Positions 38,485 to 50,252 of a DNA stretch of 64,000 bases are shown here, piece after piece. Source of the stretch: Membranipora membranacea (Eukaryota > Bryozoa > Gymnolaemata > Cheilostomatida > Membraniporidae); the NCBI GenBank assembly GCA_914767715.1, contig OU612072.1, forward strand, positions 22,508,001 to 22,572,000, in the 5' to 3' direction. Every line of letters starts with the position of its first letter. The first letter of the stretch is position 1. A model generated the notes under the pieces. It was given only the letters and a program-made list of their open reading frames with translations. It ran no database searches and was not told the DNA's origin. The position numbers and the translations under genes were made by a program.

Positions 38485-38631
38485 CCTGAAGGTAACTCGA
38501 CCAGAAGACAATCACTCAAATCCAGTTCCTCTAGTCTTGTAAGTCCTGATAGCGTATCACTCAACTGATCATCTGTACTCAGATTGTTTTCACTGACATT
38601 CAGCCTCTTCAGTGATACCATCTTTGAAATG
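38485..38631 (-). CDS. Roco-caspase gene: LRR exon 8 (most 3' of the array)
   Basis: 147 bp, phase 2-2, with acceptor CCTTGCAG and donor CTTCAGG|GTATG. It encodes ISKMVSLKRLNVSENNLST, then DDQLSDTLSGLTRLEELDLS and DCLLVELPSG. That is two LRR strands (LKRLNVSENNL, LEELDLSDCLL) joined by a helix. It is the diverged member: compared with the 47.6- and 51.9-kb copies it differs mainly at KEL-TVRNN versus KRL-NVSEN and in the second strand. Its last two bases join the G of the Roc exon to give Arg. Confidence 0.85.
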
Positions 38632-38739
38632 CTGCAAGGTACCAACAAAACATTGAAATTTGTTCATAACAGAGAGTGGTGAAATCTGAATTCGACATTG
38701 ATAATAAGATGTTGAAGGTTGCAGCCAATTGCATGCCTC

Positions 38740-38895
38740 TGAAAAATTCAAGGCGCCACATTTACATTATGGTTGTCAAGCTCTGATGTGAAATCATCAA
38801 GCAGTTTGACCGAGGCGTCGACTGTCCCACTGTGCGTCTTGTAAGCAAACTGTGATGGCTCTATTACCTCTGTCAATTTGGATCTCATTTATTTT
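38740..38895 (-). pseudogene. LINE reverse-transcriptase fragment in the LRR unit
   Basis: The minus strand carries a decayed stretch related to the 47.9- and 52.1-kb copies, which read KLTEVIEPSQFAYKTH and VDASIKQLDDFTSELD. This is the RT segment around the QFAY block of CR1/Jockey-type LINEs. It travelled with the LRR-exon unit during segmental duplication. Confidence 0.6.
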
Positions 38896-39594
38896 ATTAT
38901 AACCTCCTCAGTAAGCTTGTCAAGATGGAACAATATTGACACTGACCAATGGTCTTTGTGTGTGGGAGGGCTATCTTGGAGCTGAGTGGGCGCTCGGAGT
39001 GACAGGCTGAACTCACACAGCTATCTCCAATTGTTGTCTGTTTGCCAATTTAACCATTGAGTACAGTATTTAAACCTACACTAAATTGTAGCAACCAGCC
39101 AATAGATCGCTGTCGTTTATGACTCATTGAATAATACGCTATAGCAGAGAGGAGTTTTGAAACTCAAAATCTCAGGGCGTTGCCTCTACCATCTGTTCAA
39201 ACACTGGAGTCTGATATGCATTTGGAGCCTCATAATCTGGGAGAAACCCCATCTCATGTATAAGTTGGATGTTGAGAAGTCAACATCTATGAAGACTTCC
39301 GGACATGGATCTCAGTTGAGAGTGAAGAAAATGTTTGCTCGCCTCTCAATGACATATTGAATTTGATGCAATCTACATCGGAAATTCTAGTTAAATGCAA
39401 GAGAGCCCAAATCCGACCAATCCATAGGGTTGCTTGCCCTACCAAACACAAAGACTATCAGCTAGTGTCAATATTGTTTCACCTTGGAACCTCTCTACCT
39501 GGGATTCTCTCCTGGGTAGGAGATCGGGCGAGGTAGCCGGCTATCAAGTGAAGGGAAAAGAGAAAACTTCTCATGACAGGCAAACTGCATAAAC

Positions 39595-41240
39595 CGCTGA
39601 AACCGGAAGCAAAAGAGTAAATGAGATGATGGCCATGAAAAACGCGCAACAAAAATGAACTGACATGAATGCCTTATAATACTAGATCACTTGGGAGTGG
39701 ATATAATTTCCAAACTGCCTCTACTGCTGTCTTTGAGCCTACGGTTGAGGTTCAAAAATCAAAAGTCATGTTTTCATAAGATTCCTAAACTTTCTGAGAA
39801 TTTGTGAGCATCTTGAGAACCTACAAGTGTGTATAAATTTTTGAGCTGGTGGCCCTGCACTTGTCATTTATAGCAGGATGGTTCAAAAGATTCAAAAGGG
39901 ATGACATTATCTCTCATGAAAATTTTACATAACTTTACATGAATTTTTAATTCAACTTTTTAAAGGTGTGTACGCTATTTTATTAGCCTACCTGTGTTAT
40001 TAGCGTACCTGTTTTATTAGCCTACCTGTTTTATTAGCGTCCCTGTTTTATTAGCCTACCTGTTTTATTAGCATGCCTGTTTTATATTCGTAATTTTCAC
40101 AGAATTTTAGAAACATAAATAAAGAAAGCACATAACTAGAACCTGTATTCTCATATTCACTGGGCAAAGTACATGTTTGGATAGTTGTTGCTCAGGATAA
40201 TCTAAACTGATGATGATGACCAATGTGCCTTCCTAAAATTCATGAATGTGTTTGGCCGTTCACCACCTCCCAACGACCTTGCCACTTGATAGGTATTAAG
40301 GTGAAGTCAAAAAAGTTGCCGATAAGAAACTATGGCAGGCCTTATCAGTATTGAGGACTGCCAAATTTACACTCAGCAGATTCAGCTCTCAAATATGTAA
40401 TCACTATCCTGCAGCAGTTTGATGAAATCAATCCCATTCACAGCCAGTGAAATAGTAGCCATACCTTTTTTGATTTTCATAAAGGCTGTCAAGTACTATT
40501 GCCGAAATTCACTCTTATCCTTGGTTGAGTGATTATAATTTGTTTAGTGGTGTTGGCATTTGCAGCGTAACAGTTGATAATCCCTGAAAACCTATAGTAG
40601 TTGTAGTGGGACCTAATCCATGTTTATGCACAACAATTATCATAGGCAATGGATCTAAGTATATAATTAATTCCTATAATTACAGCTACAACAATTAACT
40701 ACTGGCAAGAATACAATCAGACAGCCCAAATTTGAGTTCATTGTGTCAAAATAAAAAAAATCTCAATATTAAACATTGTTGATAGTTAAAGACAATACAG
40801 CCAGCTTTTACTGCGTGAATAGCATAATTTTTCCCAGGAAATAGGCTTCATTTAACTCTGGCAAAATTAATGTCAACACACAGCATTGAGTTTTGAATCT
40901 CGTTTGTACACACGATGGAGATAGGGCTGATATCTTCCACAAGATACCATGCTGGTTTCATCTTGAGTTATCATCTAATTTTTTCAACTCCCACCACAAA
41001 TTGCGATATTCTTGCTTAGCAGACATCTTGTATACAACATTTACATTGATACTAAGTTTTTGACTCCTTTTGCGGTCAAAATATCATCGATCCATATTGA
41101 TATAGGTCGGAATTGTATAGACAAACTGTATGACAATGGACAATGTTTCTACAGTTCTTGAGTTCAATTCCATCAATGACTTAGCTCAACGGCAATCATT
41201 TTGGATTCCAGGAGGAAGGCAAACAGCACAACCATAATTA
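39595..41240. repeat. Segmental duplication, copy B
   Basis: The partner of 35,993-37,540 (see that entry). It begins abruptly after a stretch matching the end of the LRR unit (GGGATTCTCTCCTGGGTAGG at about 39,500) and ends near 41,240 after AACCATAATTATATGTT. It therefore lacks the LRR exon part of the unit. It preserves the empty target site for the U2-headed SINE at about 41,114 (GACAAACTGTATGACAATGG uninterrupted). Confidence 0.85.
39976..40084. repeat. 17-bp tandem repeat, copy B
   Basis: About six imperfect units of (A)CCTGTTTTATTAGC(A/C/G)T, expanded relative to the 36.4-kb copy. Confidence 0.85.
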
Positions 41241-43500
41241 TATGTTCCGACCAGATTTGCAATTAATTTTCTGATGAACTAGTTGAACACACCATAAATT
41301 GTGGAATTTGAGTCAAAAAAGGTAAACTCAAACACCACCAAAGGTAATATCACAACCCCACAAGCCTGTTGCTCATAACATAGACTCAACGATCAATGTT
41401 GCATTTCTAATTATTACACAATGTAAAGTTTTATCTATGCAGGTGAGAATCAATGCCGCGCTGACAGTGGTCAACAACACAAAGTCACTGTTTATGAAAC
41501 ACACTACCGTAACGATATATGACACATATACAGAGGCGATATTCCAGCAATTTATGCTGCATTTCATATCAAATTGCTATGGCCTGAAAACCTTCTATGT
41601 AGCCAACATCAAGTCTGTAATCGTCTACGCCTGCACTGCATGTATAATCTGCTATGAGAAACCGATAAACAAGATTAGAGAGGCCTCATTCACTTCAATT
41701 TTTTTAATCATAATTAATCTGTGATTATCTCTTTTCCTAAGAGAGATACAGCTATATAGTTTTTTTCATCATAAAATTCAGCTATGTCTGGGATAGCTGA
41801 ATTTAATCTGTCTTTGCAAATTGTTCCGATCATCACTGTACAGGCAGCTGATTAGCATGCTGCTGCTGGGATTTACAACGGATTATCTCTGGCTCAATTA
41901 AACGTATCAAAAACGCCCTTGATTGTACTATGGGATAGATCATATCAAACAATTTCCTGAAGGCTTTTTATCCTAGCTGTTTTAAAAGTGGTCTTCATTC
42001 CTGATCCTTGCTGATTTTTTCAAATAATCCATTTAATCAAAGTTGTATGGAGCTTCGAGCTTTATTAAGGAAGTTTATGTTTTTGTGTGTATAATGAAAA
42101 AAACAGAAGCAATATCGAAAAACTAGTTGCCAAGATATTCACATGTAAAGACCATTTTTGGAAAAGTGCACATGATCGCGAATATGTATGTAATCGTGCC
42201 AACACAATTTATGTTTTTTTTGGACTTTATTGGCATAAATTTCATTCAATGAGAATCTTGAAAGTTTTAAATGTTTGAAGGTTTTAAAAAGTAAATATCA
42301 CACAGTTTCTTCATGCATAATCCAACTTTGAAATAGGTATGATATAGATGCTTCCACTTAATTTATATGACCAAGCTGTCAGGTTTACCATTTTCGTTGC
42401 TAATCAGGAGGTTCAATTGTGTTTTGTGTTATGGTTGTAATTTGTTGGTTTGTGTGTTGATTTAGGTAAATTTTGATTAATGAATAATATTTGTTTGATT
42501 TGTCTTCAGAATAAAATAATGGTCCTGGATCCTATGGTTCTGTGGTCAGTTAATGGTACTCGCTCAGTTAGACTCAGTGGCTGACAATATTTATCTTGGG
42601 ATATGAGACTATAGATGATTCTAACAATTAACCAACAAGACCTCAGTGGTAAGCAGCACGACTAGTGTACAATGTGCAAAAGTAACACTGCTGAGCACTG
42701 GTTTCAATTTGGTTTGGTTGTCAAGTATTTTGACTTGTTTCTACTTTGATTCATAAAATTGTACAGCATTTTGGTTTCAGAAAATTGGTGAAACAGTCCC
42801 ACGCTGTGTTTCACTATAAGGTGGTATTTAAAAACTAGTTTTTCTCATTTCATGACTGATTCTTCTGTGACTCAGCCTCAATTTTTCTGTGCCGTGAGTA
42901 GCTATGTGAACCGTTCTCCCGAAGTGTAGGCCTCAGATATGAGCTCCTGTATCGTCTATGAAATAAAAGTGCACTTTAATCGTCTCTGTGTGTGCTGTCC
43001 TATTCTGCAATGTCCTCTAACTGAAGAGGGCTGTGTGTCAGGCTCCTTGTAGCCAATCAATCATAATCTTCAATGCAACTGTCGGATAAATACTGTCCTT
43101 TCTTGAAGGTGCTGTCGTATTCTGGTATCTTCACTGTACTGTGATATACTACTATCGTCTCTATACTGTCATATTCTGTACTGTCATCATCTGGTCCTTG
43201 GGGCTGGCTCCTTGGTTTGCTGTCTGTGTGCCTCTGCCTTATAAAGGTGGTGTTCATTGTCATGTAAGCTTATGTCAGCATTGCAATATTCTCTTTCCAT
43301 TGTCTTACTTTCCTCCCTGAACAGATTTTTAGGCAATTTGTCATCGCCCACTTATCTTCTCTTTTTGTGTTTGAATATTTCTTCTCCTTAATTATGTAAA
43401 TTTTGTCCTTTGAGTCCTGTGTCCTGTAGAGGATTTTGAGGAGGTTACCCTAAGGCGGCGATACCCGCCACTGCAACCACGCACATTGCCTATTTATACT
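41241..43500. other. Intron sequence, no gene recognised
   Basis: Unique-looking sequence inside the ~9-kb intron between LRR exons 7 and 8. Open frames at 41,437-41,724 (+) and 43,057-43,263 (-) have no protein-like family signal and no supporting splice pattern. TACTGTCATATTCTG-type short repeats occur at about 43,100-43,200. Confidence 0.5.
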
Positions 43501-43880
43501 GAGTACGCCGACTCTCTAAAACGAGTACGCCGACTGTATCTGCCTGGAAATATATCGAGTACGACGACTCTATCTGAGGGGGAAGGTAACGAGTACGACG
43601 ACTCTATCTGATGGGGAAGGTAACGAGTACAACGACTCTATCTGAGGGGGAAGGTAACGAGTACGACGACTCTATCTGAGGAGGGGTAACGAGTATGACG
43701 ACTCTATCTGAGGGGGAAGGTAACGAGTACGACAACTCTATCTGATGGTGAAGGTAACGAGTACAACGACTCTATCTGAGGGGGAAGGTAACGAGTACGA
43801 CGACTCTATCTGAGGAGGGGTAACGAGTATGACGACTCTATCTGAGGGGGAAGGTAACGAGTACGACGACTCTATCTGGG
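43501..43880. repeat. ~34-bp minisatellite with a higher-order pattern
   Basis: About eleven units of GAGTACGACGACTCTATCTG plus AGGGGGAAGGTAAC. There are 34-bp units and 29-bp variants (AGGAGGGGTAAC spacer). Units with the marker variants CAACG, TATG and the short spacer recur in the same order twice (about 43,622-43,745 and 43,749-43,877), indicating duplication of a multi-unit block. The first two units are diverged (GCCGACTCTCTAAAAC), as expected at an array edge. Confidence 0.9.
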
Positions 43881-44739
43881 CTGGGAACATAATTGACCTG
43901 ACTTTGGGACTTGCTTTGGGGGTGGGGGGATGGGAGATGCGGACAAAAATAGGTGGTTAACAGTGGAAAATCAATTCATAAGATTTATAAATATCTTTCA
44001 GCCCATCGTATCAATCACATTAATAATTTGATTATGTGACACTCTAACTTTAAAACTTGATCTCAACAGCGGCTATTGTCTAGCACTGAATAATCTTAGA
44101 AGGATAATAATTACCCATTACACATTACTCATTGGTACTGACATCTACTACTTGTTTACAAAACTCTCGTACCATTTCCATGTTATATTTTTGCACTAAA
44201 AGCCCAGTTGGTAATAAAATAAAATATATCCGCATACGATCAAATGTTGGTGTATTTTAACTTTAAATTGACAAATGCAAAACAGCCGCCCGTCAAAGCT
44301 GTCCTGTTTGTCAATTTATGATCCTTGATTATGTGAGGAGACAACTTGTGTTACAGGGATTATCAGATAAAGCTTCCATAGTGATATTGTGTATGATAGT
44401 GTAGCATGGTTAGTGAAAAAGTTTAAAAAAAGCAAATACACAATTATTCCTTGTAGATCAGTCTAGTTGCCATAGAAAGTCATGAAAAAGTTAAAAGAGC
44501 TCTTACATTGCTTTTCGATACGATATTCTTTGGTCAATCTCAAGCTTACTAAAGAGAGGGTGAGACGATGTTGGCCGTTCGTAGTTGTGATATCCTGAAA
44601 GAAAGTGCTGGGCTGGAGCCGCGTAGCCAAGTATTGACCTGATATTAGTCAATTAAAAGGTCAATAATCCACACTTGTCTATACAATAGTCTTACATTTC
44701 CTCACTAGAGTCTAGCGCTGTACTTTGTCATTAATAATT

Positions 44740-45400
44740 CTTCATGTTTGTCGCATGATAGCTTATTATCAATAACAACTCTGAGGAATTTTGTGTAGGC
44801 ACTAGGGGACATTGAAAAATCATAAATCACTACATCCTGTTAATCCTTAAACCTATAGCTAAGATTGCTGTTTATGACTCAGTCTTTGCAAAAATCAGCT
44901 GCATGTTATTATCAGCAGCCCATCACTGCGTCCTTAATACTGAGGTGGCTACCGGTGATGTGTGACTGAGGTCAACCACCAGGTGTAAAACATTGTATCC
45001 TCAGCATATTTTATGTGGTTAATGCCATCCCAGCCAGGTCGTTGGAATACAAGAGCCATAAAATTGGTCCTAGTTTGGTACCTTGAGGAGCCCAACCTTA
45101 TTGCTGCTGCTCATTACCATATTTCAAACATTGTAGTTGGTTATCCAAAGATTTAGATATAAGTGGGAGGGTATGAGGGTTAAAACTGTAACCCTCTAAT
45201 TTCTGGAGAAGTACAGCAGTCAATGGAATGCCTCCACAAGGTCCAAGGCGGCAGTTTGAATGTACTTTAAATTTGGGGTGTCAGGCTCCGATGTGAAATC
45301 ATTGAGCAGTTTGATAAAGGCGTCAACTGTCCCAATGTGCGGCTTGTAAGCAAACGGGCTCTATGACCTCTGTCAATTTGGATCTCATTTTGTTTATTAT
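44740..45400 (-). pseudogene. CR1/Jockey-type LINE RT, decayed
   Basis: Minus-strand reading in shifting frames gives, in order, KLTEVIEP (about 45,385), AALDLVEAFH (motif A region, about 45,240), GPILWLLYSNDLAG (motif B region, about 45,060), and LRVVIDNKLSCDKHEE (the LGV.ID..L region, about 44,760). The catalytic FADD block is not recognisable. It shares its upstream part with the LRR-unit fragments at 38.7, 47.9 and 52.1 kb, and is the longest member of that family here. Confidence 0.65.
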
Positions 45401-46217
45401 TACCTCCTGAGTAAGCTTGCCAAGATGAAACAATATTGACACTGGCTGATGGTCTTTGTGTTTGGACAGGCTACCTTGGAGATGAGTGGGCGCAGCTCTC
45501 TAAAAATTTAGTCTGTTTGCCAGTTTTACTTTGGAGTACAGTATTGAAATCTATACTTAACTGTTGCTACCAGCACACAGATCGCTGTCAAATATGACTC
45601 AGGGATTAACAGGCTATAGCAGAGAGGTTGTTCCGGATTTCAAAAATTCAAATTCTCAGTGTGTTGCCTACTACTATAATCTGTTCAACCCTGGAGTCAG
45701 ATATGTATTTAGAGCCTCTCAGTCTGGAGGAAATCCCATCTCATGTATAAGTTGGGTGATGGGAAGTCAACATCATCTGAAGACTTCCAGACATGGGTCT
45801 CAGTGGAGGGTGACGAAAATGTTTGTTTGCCTCTCAATGCCATATTAATTTTTATGCAATCTACATCAGAAATTCCAGTTCGGCAGCAGCTAGTTTAAGT
45901 TTTGAAACAACTCCCAATACATTTGACACTGACATACATTTTAACTTGCTGCATGTGGGTTTCTCTCTACCTGGGATTCTCTCCTGGGTAGGAGATCGGG
46001 CAAGTTAGGGCTGATATCTTCAACAAAATACCATGCCGGTTACATGTTGAGTTATCATCTAATGTTTTCAACTTCCACCACAAATTGCGATATTCTTGCT
46101 TAGCAGGCATCTTGTATACAACATTTACATTGATACTAAGTTTTTGACTCCTTATGCGGTCAAAATATTATCGATCCATATTGATATAGGTCGGAATTAT
46201 ATTGACAAACTGTATGA

Positions 46218-46445
46218 TCGCTTCTCGGCCTATGGCTACGATCAAAGTGTCATGGCCAATGGCTGATTAGTGCCCGTTTCAGTTTATGGCAGCTTGCTGC
46301 ACACTTACGATAAGGAGGTCCACCATGGCCTCACCTCTAGGATGCATTCTAGTTTACTAGGATGTATCACACTCTCAGTACGAGGACTCTGGGCAACTTG
46401 CGTCCCTCTTTAGGGGCAGCCCACCCTATGTTTTGTCACAAACAG
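46218..46445 (+). mobile_element. SINE with a U2 snRNA-derived head
   Basis: The element begins TCGCTTCTCGGCCTATGGCT and continues ACGATCAAAGTGTCATGG. The first ~37 bases match the start of U2 snRNA (TCGCTTCTCGGCCTTTTGGC, then TAAGATCAAGTGTAGTA) with few changes. A ~190-bp unrelated body follows. It is flanked by a 14-bp direct repeat, GACAAACTGTATGA (46,204-46,217 and 46,446-46,459). The uninterrupted target is seen in related copies at about 37,396 and 41,114, proving insertion. The U2 branch-site recognition core is altered, so it is not a working U2 gene. A second, 5'-truncated copy starts at 50,583 because a tandem duplication broke inside it. Confidence 0.85.
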
Positions 46446-47635
46446 GACAAACTGTATGACAATGGACAATGTTTCTACAGTTCTTGAGTTCAATTCAATC
46501 AATGACTTATATATATATATATATACTTTTATTGTCAGCAACAATTCATTTTTTCAAATGTTTTTCATGATGTGACATGTTTTTTCTTCATGATGTATCA
46601 TGATTTAGGTCAACGGCGATGATTTTGGATTTCAGGAGGAAGGCAAACAACACAACCATAATTATATGTTTAATGCAGCCTTTTTTGAATGAATTAAAAA
46701 CAGGAACACATCATCCCGAGTTAAACTCCAGATCACATTTTAAAGGATAATGATTTCAACGCTTGCTGCTCAGGTGTTAATCTCACACCTGTCAAATTTT
46801 GCAAACTTTGATGAGTATACTATGTGATCAAGTCAACCCAGGGATTAAATTTTGATCTCTTGGTGTGAAAGGTTTAATACTACTGTTCCATCCATTCTGT
46901 CGTCACCGAAGTCTAAATATATTTTGACAAATCGTTGATTTTGTTTGCACTGCGAAGATACTCATGTTAGTATCGCCTAACCCTGATTTTCTGACAACAT
47001 TTACAACTTTTTGATGGGGTCGTAATTTATATTTTGTATTTTTACTGTGCTGGACGATACTATAGTATAGCTTCTGAACGGAGGCAATTTCCATTGATTT
47101 AATATCAGCAATTCTACTGCCAGCCAGTTATGATATTACAAAACTGAATGGCAGCTGCCCAACTCATTAGGGATAAATTTACCCTTACGATGGTAAACAC
47201 TCCGATATCTAATATATCGACTCCACATTATGGCGCCATTTTCGGCATTTTCAAATTCCATGAATGTTTTGAAGGTAATATATTTTTTTTAATTTAAACA
47301 CATTCCATCGATCTCTGGAAGTGATGTAACCATTTTCTTGACAGTGGGCTAAACATTGAGTTTGCCAAATTGAGATAGATTCCTAATAAAATATAACAGA
47401 GATTGATGTGAGATGGTTCTTGAAAACAATTTCCATTGAGAACTGAAAGGCATTCAGATTGCATTACATTGTGGTAACCAATGTTTACCTTTCGGATGGA
47501 TTCTGACACTTCTCACTTGTGGGTGAGCACAATTCCAAAAATTTGAAAATAAAAAAAACACATGCATACATACATGCGATATAGTTTTCGATGTGTTATT
47601 TCAATAGCATAATCCAACAAACAAACTTAACCTAC

Positions 47636-47782
47636 CCTGAAGGTAACTTGACCAGAAGACAATGACTCATATCCAGTTTCTCTAGTCTTGTAAGTCCTGA
47701 TAGCGTATCACTCAACTGATCATCTGTACTCAGATTGTTGTTTCTGACAGTCAGCTCCTTCAGTGATACCATCTTTGAAATG
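47636..47782 (-). CDS. Roco-caspase gene: LRR exon 7
   Basis: 147 bp, phase 2-2, with acceptor CCTTGCAG and donor CTTCAGG|GTAGG. It encodes ISKMVSLKELTVRNNNLST, then DDQLSDTLSGLTRLEKLDMS and HCLLVKLPSG. It is identical to the 51,891-52,037 exon, as expected from the recent 4.25-kb duplication. The frame and both splice sites are intact, so both copies could be used. Confidence 0.85.
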
Positions 47783-47884
47783 CTGCAAGGTACCAACAAA
47801 ACATTGAAATTTGTTCATAACAGAGAGTGGTGAAATCTGAATTCGACATTGATAATAAGATGTTGAAGGTTGCAGTCGATTGCA

Positions 47885-48235
47885 TGCCTCTGAAATGTCC
47901 AATGCGCCACTTTTACATTATGGTTGTCAAGCTCTGATGTGAAATCATCAAGCTGTTTGATCGACGCGTCGACTGTCCCAATGTGCGTCTTGTAAGCAAA
48001 CTGTGATGGCTCTATTACCTCTGTCAATTTAGATCTCATTATTTTATTATAACCTCATCAGTAAGCTTGTCAAGGTGAAACAATATTGACACTGACCAAT
48101 GGTCTTTGTGTGTGGGAGGGCTACCTTGGAGCTGAGTGGGCGCTCGGAGTGACAGGCTGAACTCACACAGCTATCTACAATTGTTGTCTGTTTGCCAGTT
48201 TAACCATTGAGTACAGTATTTAACCCTTTACTGGA
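47885..48235 (-). pseudogene. LINE RT fragment (minus), unit 1
   Basis: Reads RPLVSVNIVSP, a break, then KLTEVIEPSQFAYKTH and VDASIKQLDDFTSELD. This corresponds to the YRPISVLPILSK through QFAYR and DFT region of a CR1/Jockey-type reverse transcriptase. A plus-strand fragment of the same region faces it at 48,535-48,665. Confidence 0.65.
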
Positions 48236-48534
48236 CTGTAGCAACCAGCCCACAGATCGCTGTCGTTTATGACTCGTTGATTAATACGCTATAGCAGAGA
48301 GGAGTTTAGAAACACAAAATCTCAGGACGTTGCCTCTACCATCTGTTCAAATAATTGATTCTGATATGCATTTGGAGCCTCATAATCTCGGAGAAATCCC
48401 ATCTCATGTGTAAGTTGGATGTTGAGAAGTCAACATCATCTGAAGACTTCCAGACATGGATCTCAGTGGAGGGTGAAGAAGATGTTTGCTTGCCTCTCAA
48501 TAACATATTGAATTTGATGCAATCTACATCGGAA

Positions 48535-48665
48535 ATCCCAGTTAAATGCAAGAGAGCCCAAATCCGACCAATCCATAGGATTGCTTGCCCCACCAAACAC
48601 AAAGACTATCAGTTAGTGTCAATATAGTTTCACCTTGGAACCTCTCTACCTGGGATTCTCTCCTG
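48535..48665 (+). pseudogene. LINE RT fragment (plus), unit 1
   Basis: Reads AQIRPIHRIACPTKHKDYQL, then VSI, matching the IPKV..PT...DYRPISV block just before the RT core. The underlying DNA (CAAAGACTATCAGTTAGTGT) is an inverted relative of the minus-strand fragment near 48,090-48,110. Repeated in unit 2 at 52,790-52,920. Confidence 0.6.
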
Positions 48666-48909
48666 GGTAGGAGATCGGGCGAGCTATCAAGTGAAGGGAA
48701 CAGGCAAAACTTCTCAAGACGGGCAAACTGCATAAAACTCAATCTAGGTACAAATTTAATCATAGTCATGGACTGGGGTAAGTTTGGGAGCATCCAATGA
48801 AAAAGTCATAAAGCTTGATAAAATATCTACCAGAGGAAATCAACTTAAGTCATCAGTGACTATGCTAAATGAGTGAAACAAATTAGCACAGAGTAACAAC
48901 ACCAGAACA

Positions 48910-50252
48910 GGATGGCTAGGCCAACCGATTACCAAATCATTGACTTTTTTAATCATGTTCAAAATCTTAGCCCAGGATCTGTGAATACTGTTATTAAAAA
49001 ATTTAGCGCCAGATCCTTTACAGTTTTTCACAATCAACAAAATGCCTTTGTTTGAAGTACTGCTAGCTCAACTCAATGTTCATTTTTCATGTATTGTCAT
49101 TTCAGAGACATGGTTTTCACAAAATGAATTTTTAGAGAAGTTTTCACTAAATGGCTATAAAATGTTTTGTAGATCTAGATTTCATGGCGCTGGCGGTTGA
49201 ATTGCTATGTATGTATCAGAGGAGTTTGAGGCTAGTGTGACGGATGTTCGGTTGTCTGGAGCGGAGGCTATGGTGGTTCGTATGGTTTATTCTGGCCGCC
49301 CAGTCTGCTCTGTGCTGGCAGTCTATCGCACCCCTTCGATGGGGCCGGCGATTTTCCTGGAGGACTGGGAGGCGCTGCTGCCTTCGCTCCCTATCAACTA
49401 TATAGTTGTTGGTGATCTTAATTTTGACTTAAATTCCTCAAATGAAACTGATAACTTTACCCTAGACTATATGAGAATTATGAGCATGAATGGCTTCTTT
49501 AATATTATTGAGTCGCCAACACGGTGCCGCCGCACGAAAGACAGCATTTTGGATCATAATCTGGTCAACAACACCAGTAATGAAATTTTGTCATGTACAA
49601 TTAAAACTGACATGATAGCTGACCAATTTCCAGTTATTAGCTCCATTGCTTTTCCAAACACATGGAAGCAAAACCAAGCTAACCAAATTTTAATTACTAA
49701 GCTTGATCCAAACACACTTTACAAGAAAGTTAATGACCCCGAAGTATGACAGGGAGTGCTCAATAGCAGTAATCCAAATGACGCCTTTGAAATTTTTACA
49801 AATTCTCTACAGAAATTAGTAGCTGAGTCATCAACAACTAAAACTAAAAAGCTTGTTAAAAGCCTTGGATGACGCTCAAAATCTTCAAATTGATTCAACA
49901 GCGAGAAAAACTTGCCCGAAAATTAAAGGATGAGCCTTTTAACAGTAAACTTCTTCAAAAATATTCTAAGATAAAAAATCTGATATGTGATATCATCAAA
50001 GATGTAAAAAATAGAATTTTACAACACTGAACTTGAAAATGTAAAATCGAATAAAATGAGAAATGGGCTTTTGTAAATCGGCTTTTAAACAGAAAAGCAG
50101 ACAAGTCTTCATCATTAAGCTGTATTGAAACAAATGGACAAAGTTACACATCTGCAATTGAAATTGCTGAATGTTTTAAGGAATTTTTTACGAGTGTAGG
50201 TCCTGGCATGGCAGCTAAATTACCTGTATGTCAAGCTGACCCATTATCAAAC
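48910..50252 (+). pseudogene. CR1/Jockey-type LINE, 5' part with endonuclease (copy 1)
   Basis: The plus-strand endonuclease reads ISETWFSQNEF (about 49,100), YKMFCRSRFHGAGG, a TGA stop at 49,198-49,200, then IAMYVSEEFEA, VLAVYRTPS, IVVGDLNFDL and SPTRCRRTKDSILDH up to 49,746. These are the SETW, GG.AIY, VYR.P, GD.N.D and S.LDH blocks of a LINE endonuclease. Further stops and shifts follow (49,747-50,244). The copy is cut off by the hAT-like MITE and then by the duplication junction, so it has no reverse transcriptase. GC content of 49,230-49,400 is visibly higher than its surroundings. Confidence 0.8.

Noticed and set aside
41437-41724. Plus-strand open frame of 95 codons as a gene
   Set aside because: No recognisable motif, no splice context, composition as in surrounding intron.
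43057-43263. Minus-strand frame with EYDS repeats, thought to be related to the minisatellite
   Set aside because: Similarity comes from short TACTGTCATATTCTG repeats and is not in register with the minisatellite unit.
43501-43880. CRISPR-like array
   Set aside because: Units are head-to-tail with no unique spacers; it is a minisatellite in an animal intron.
46218-46445. Functional U2 snRNA gene
   Set aside because: Only the first ~37 bases match U2, the branch-site recognition core is altered, and target-site duplications show retroposition.
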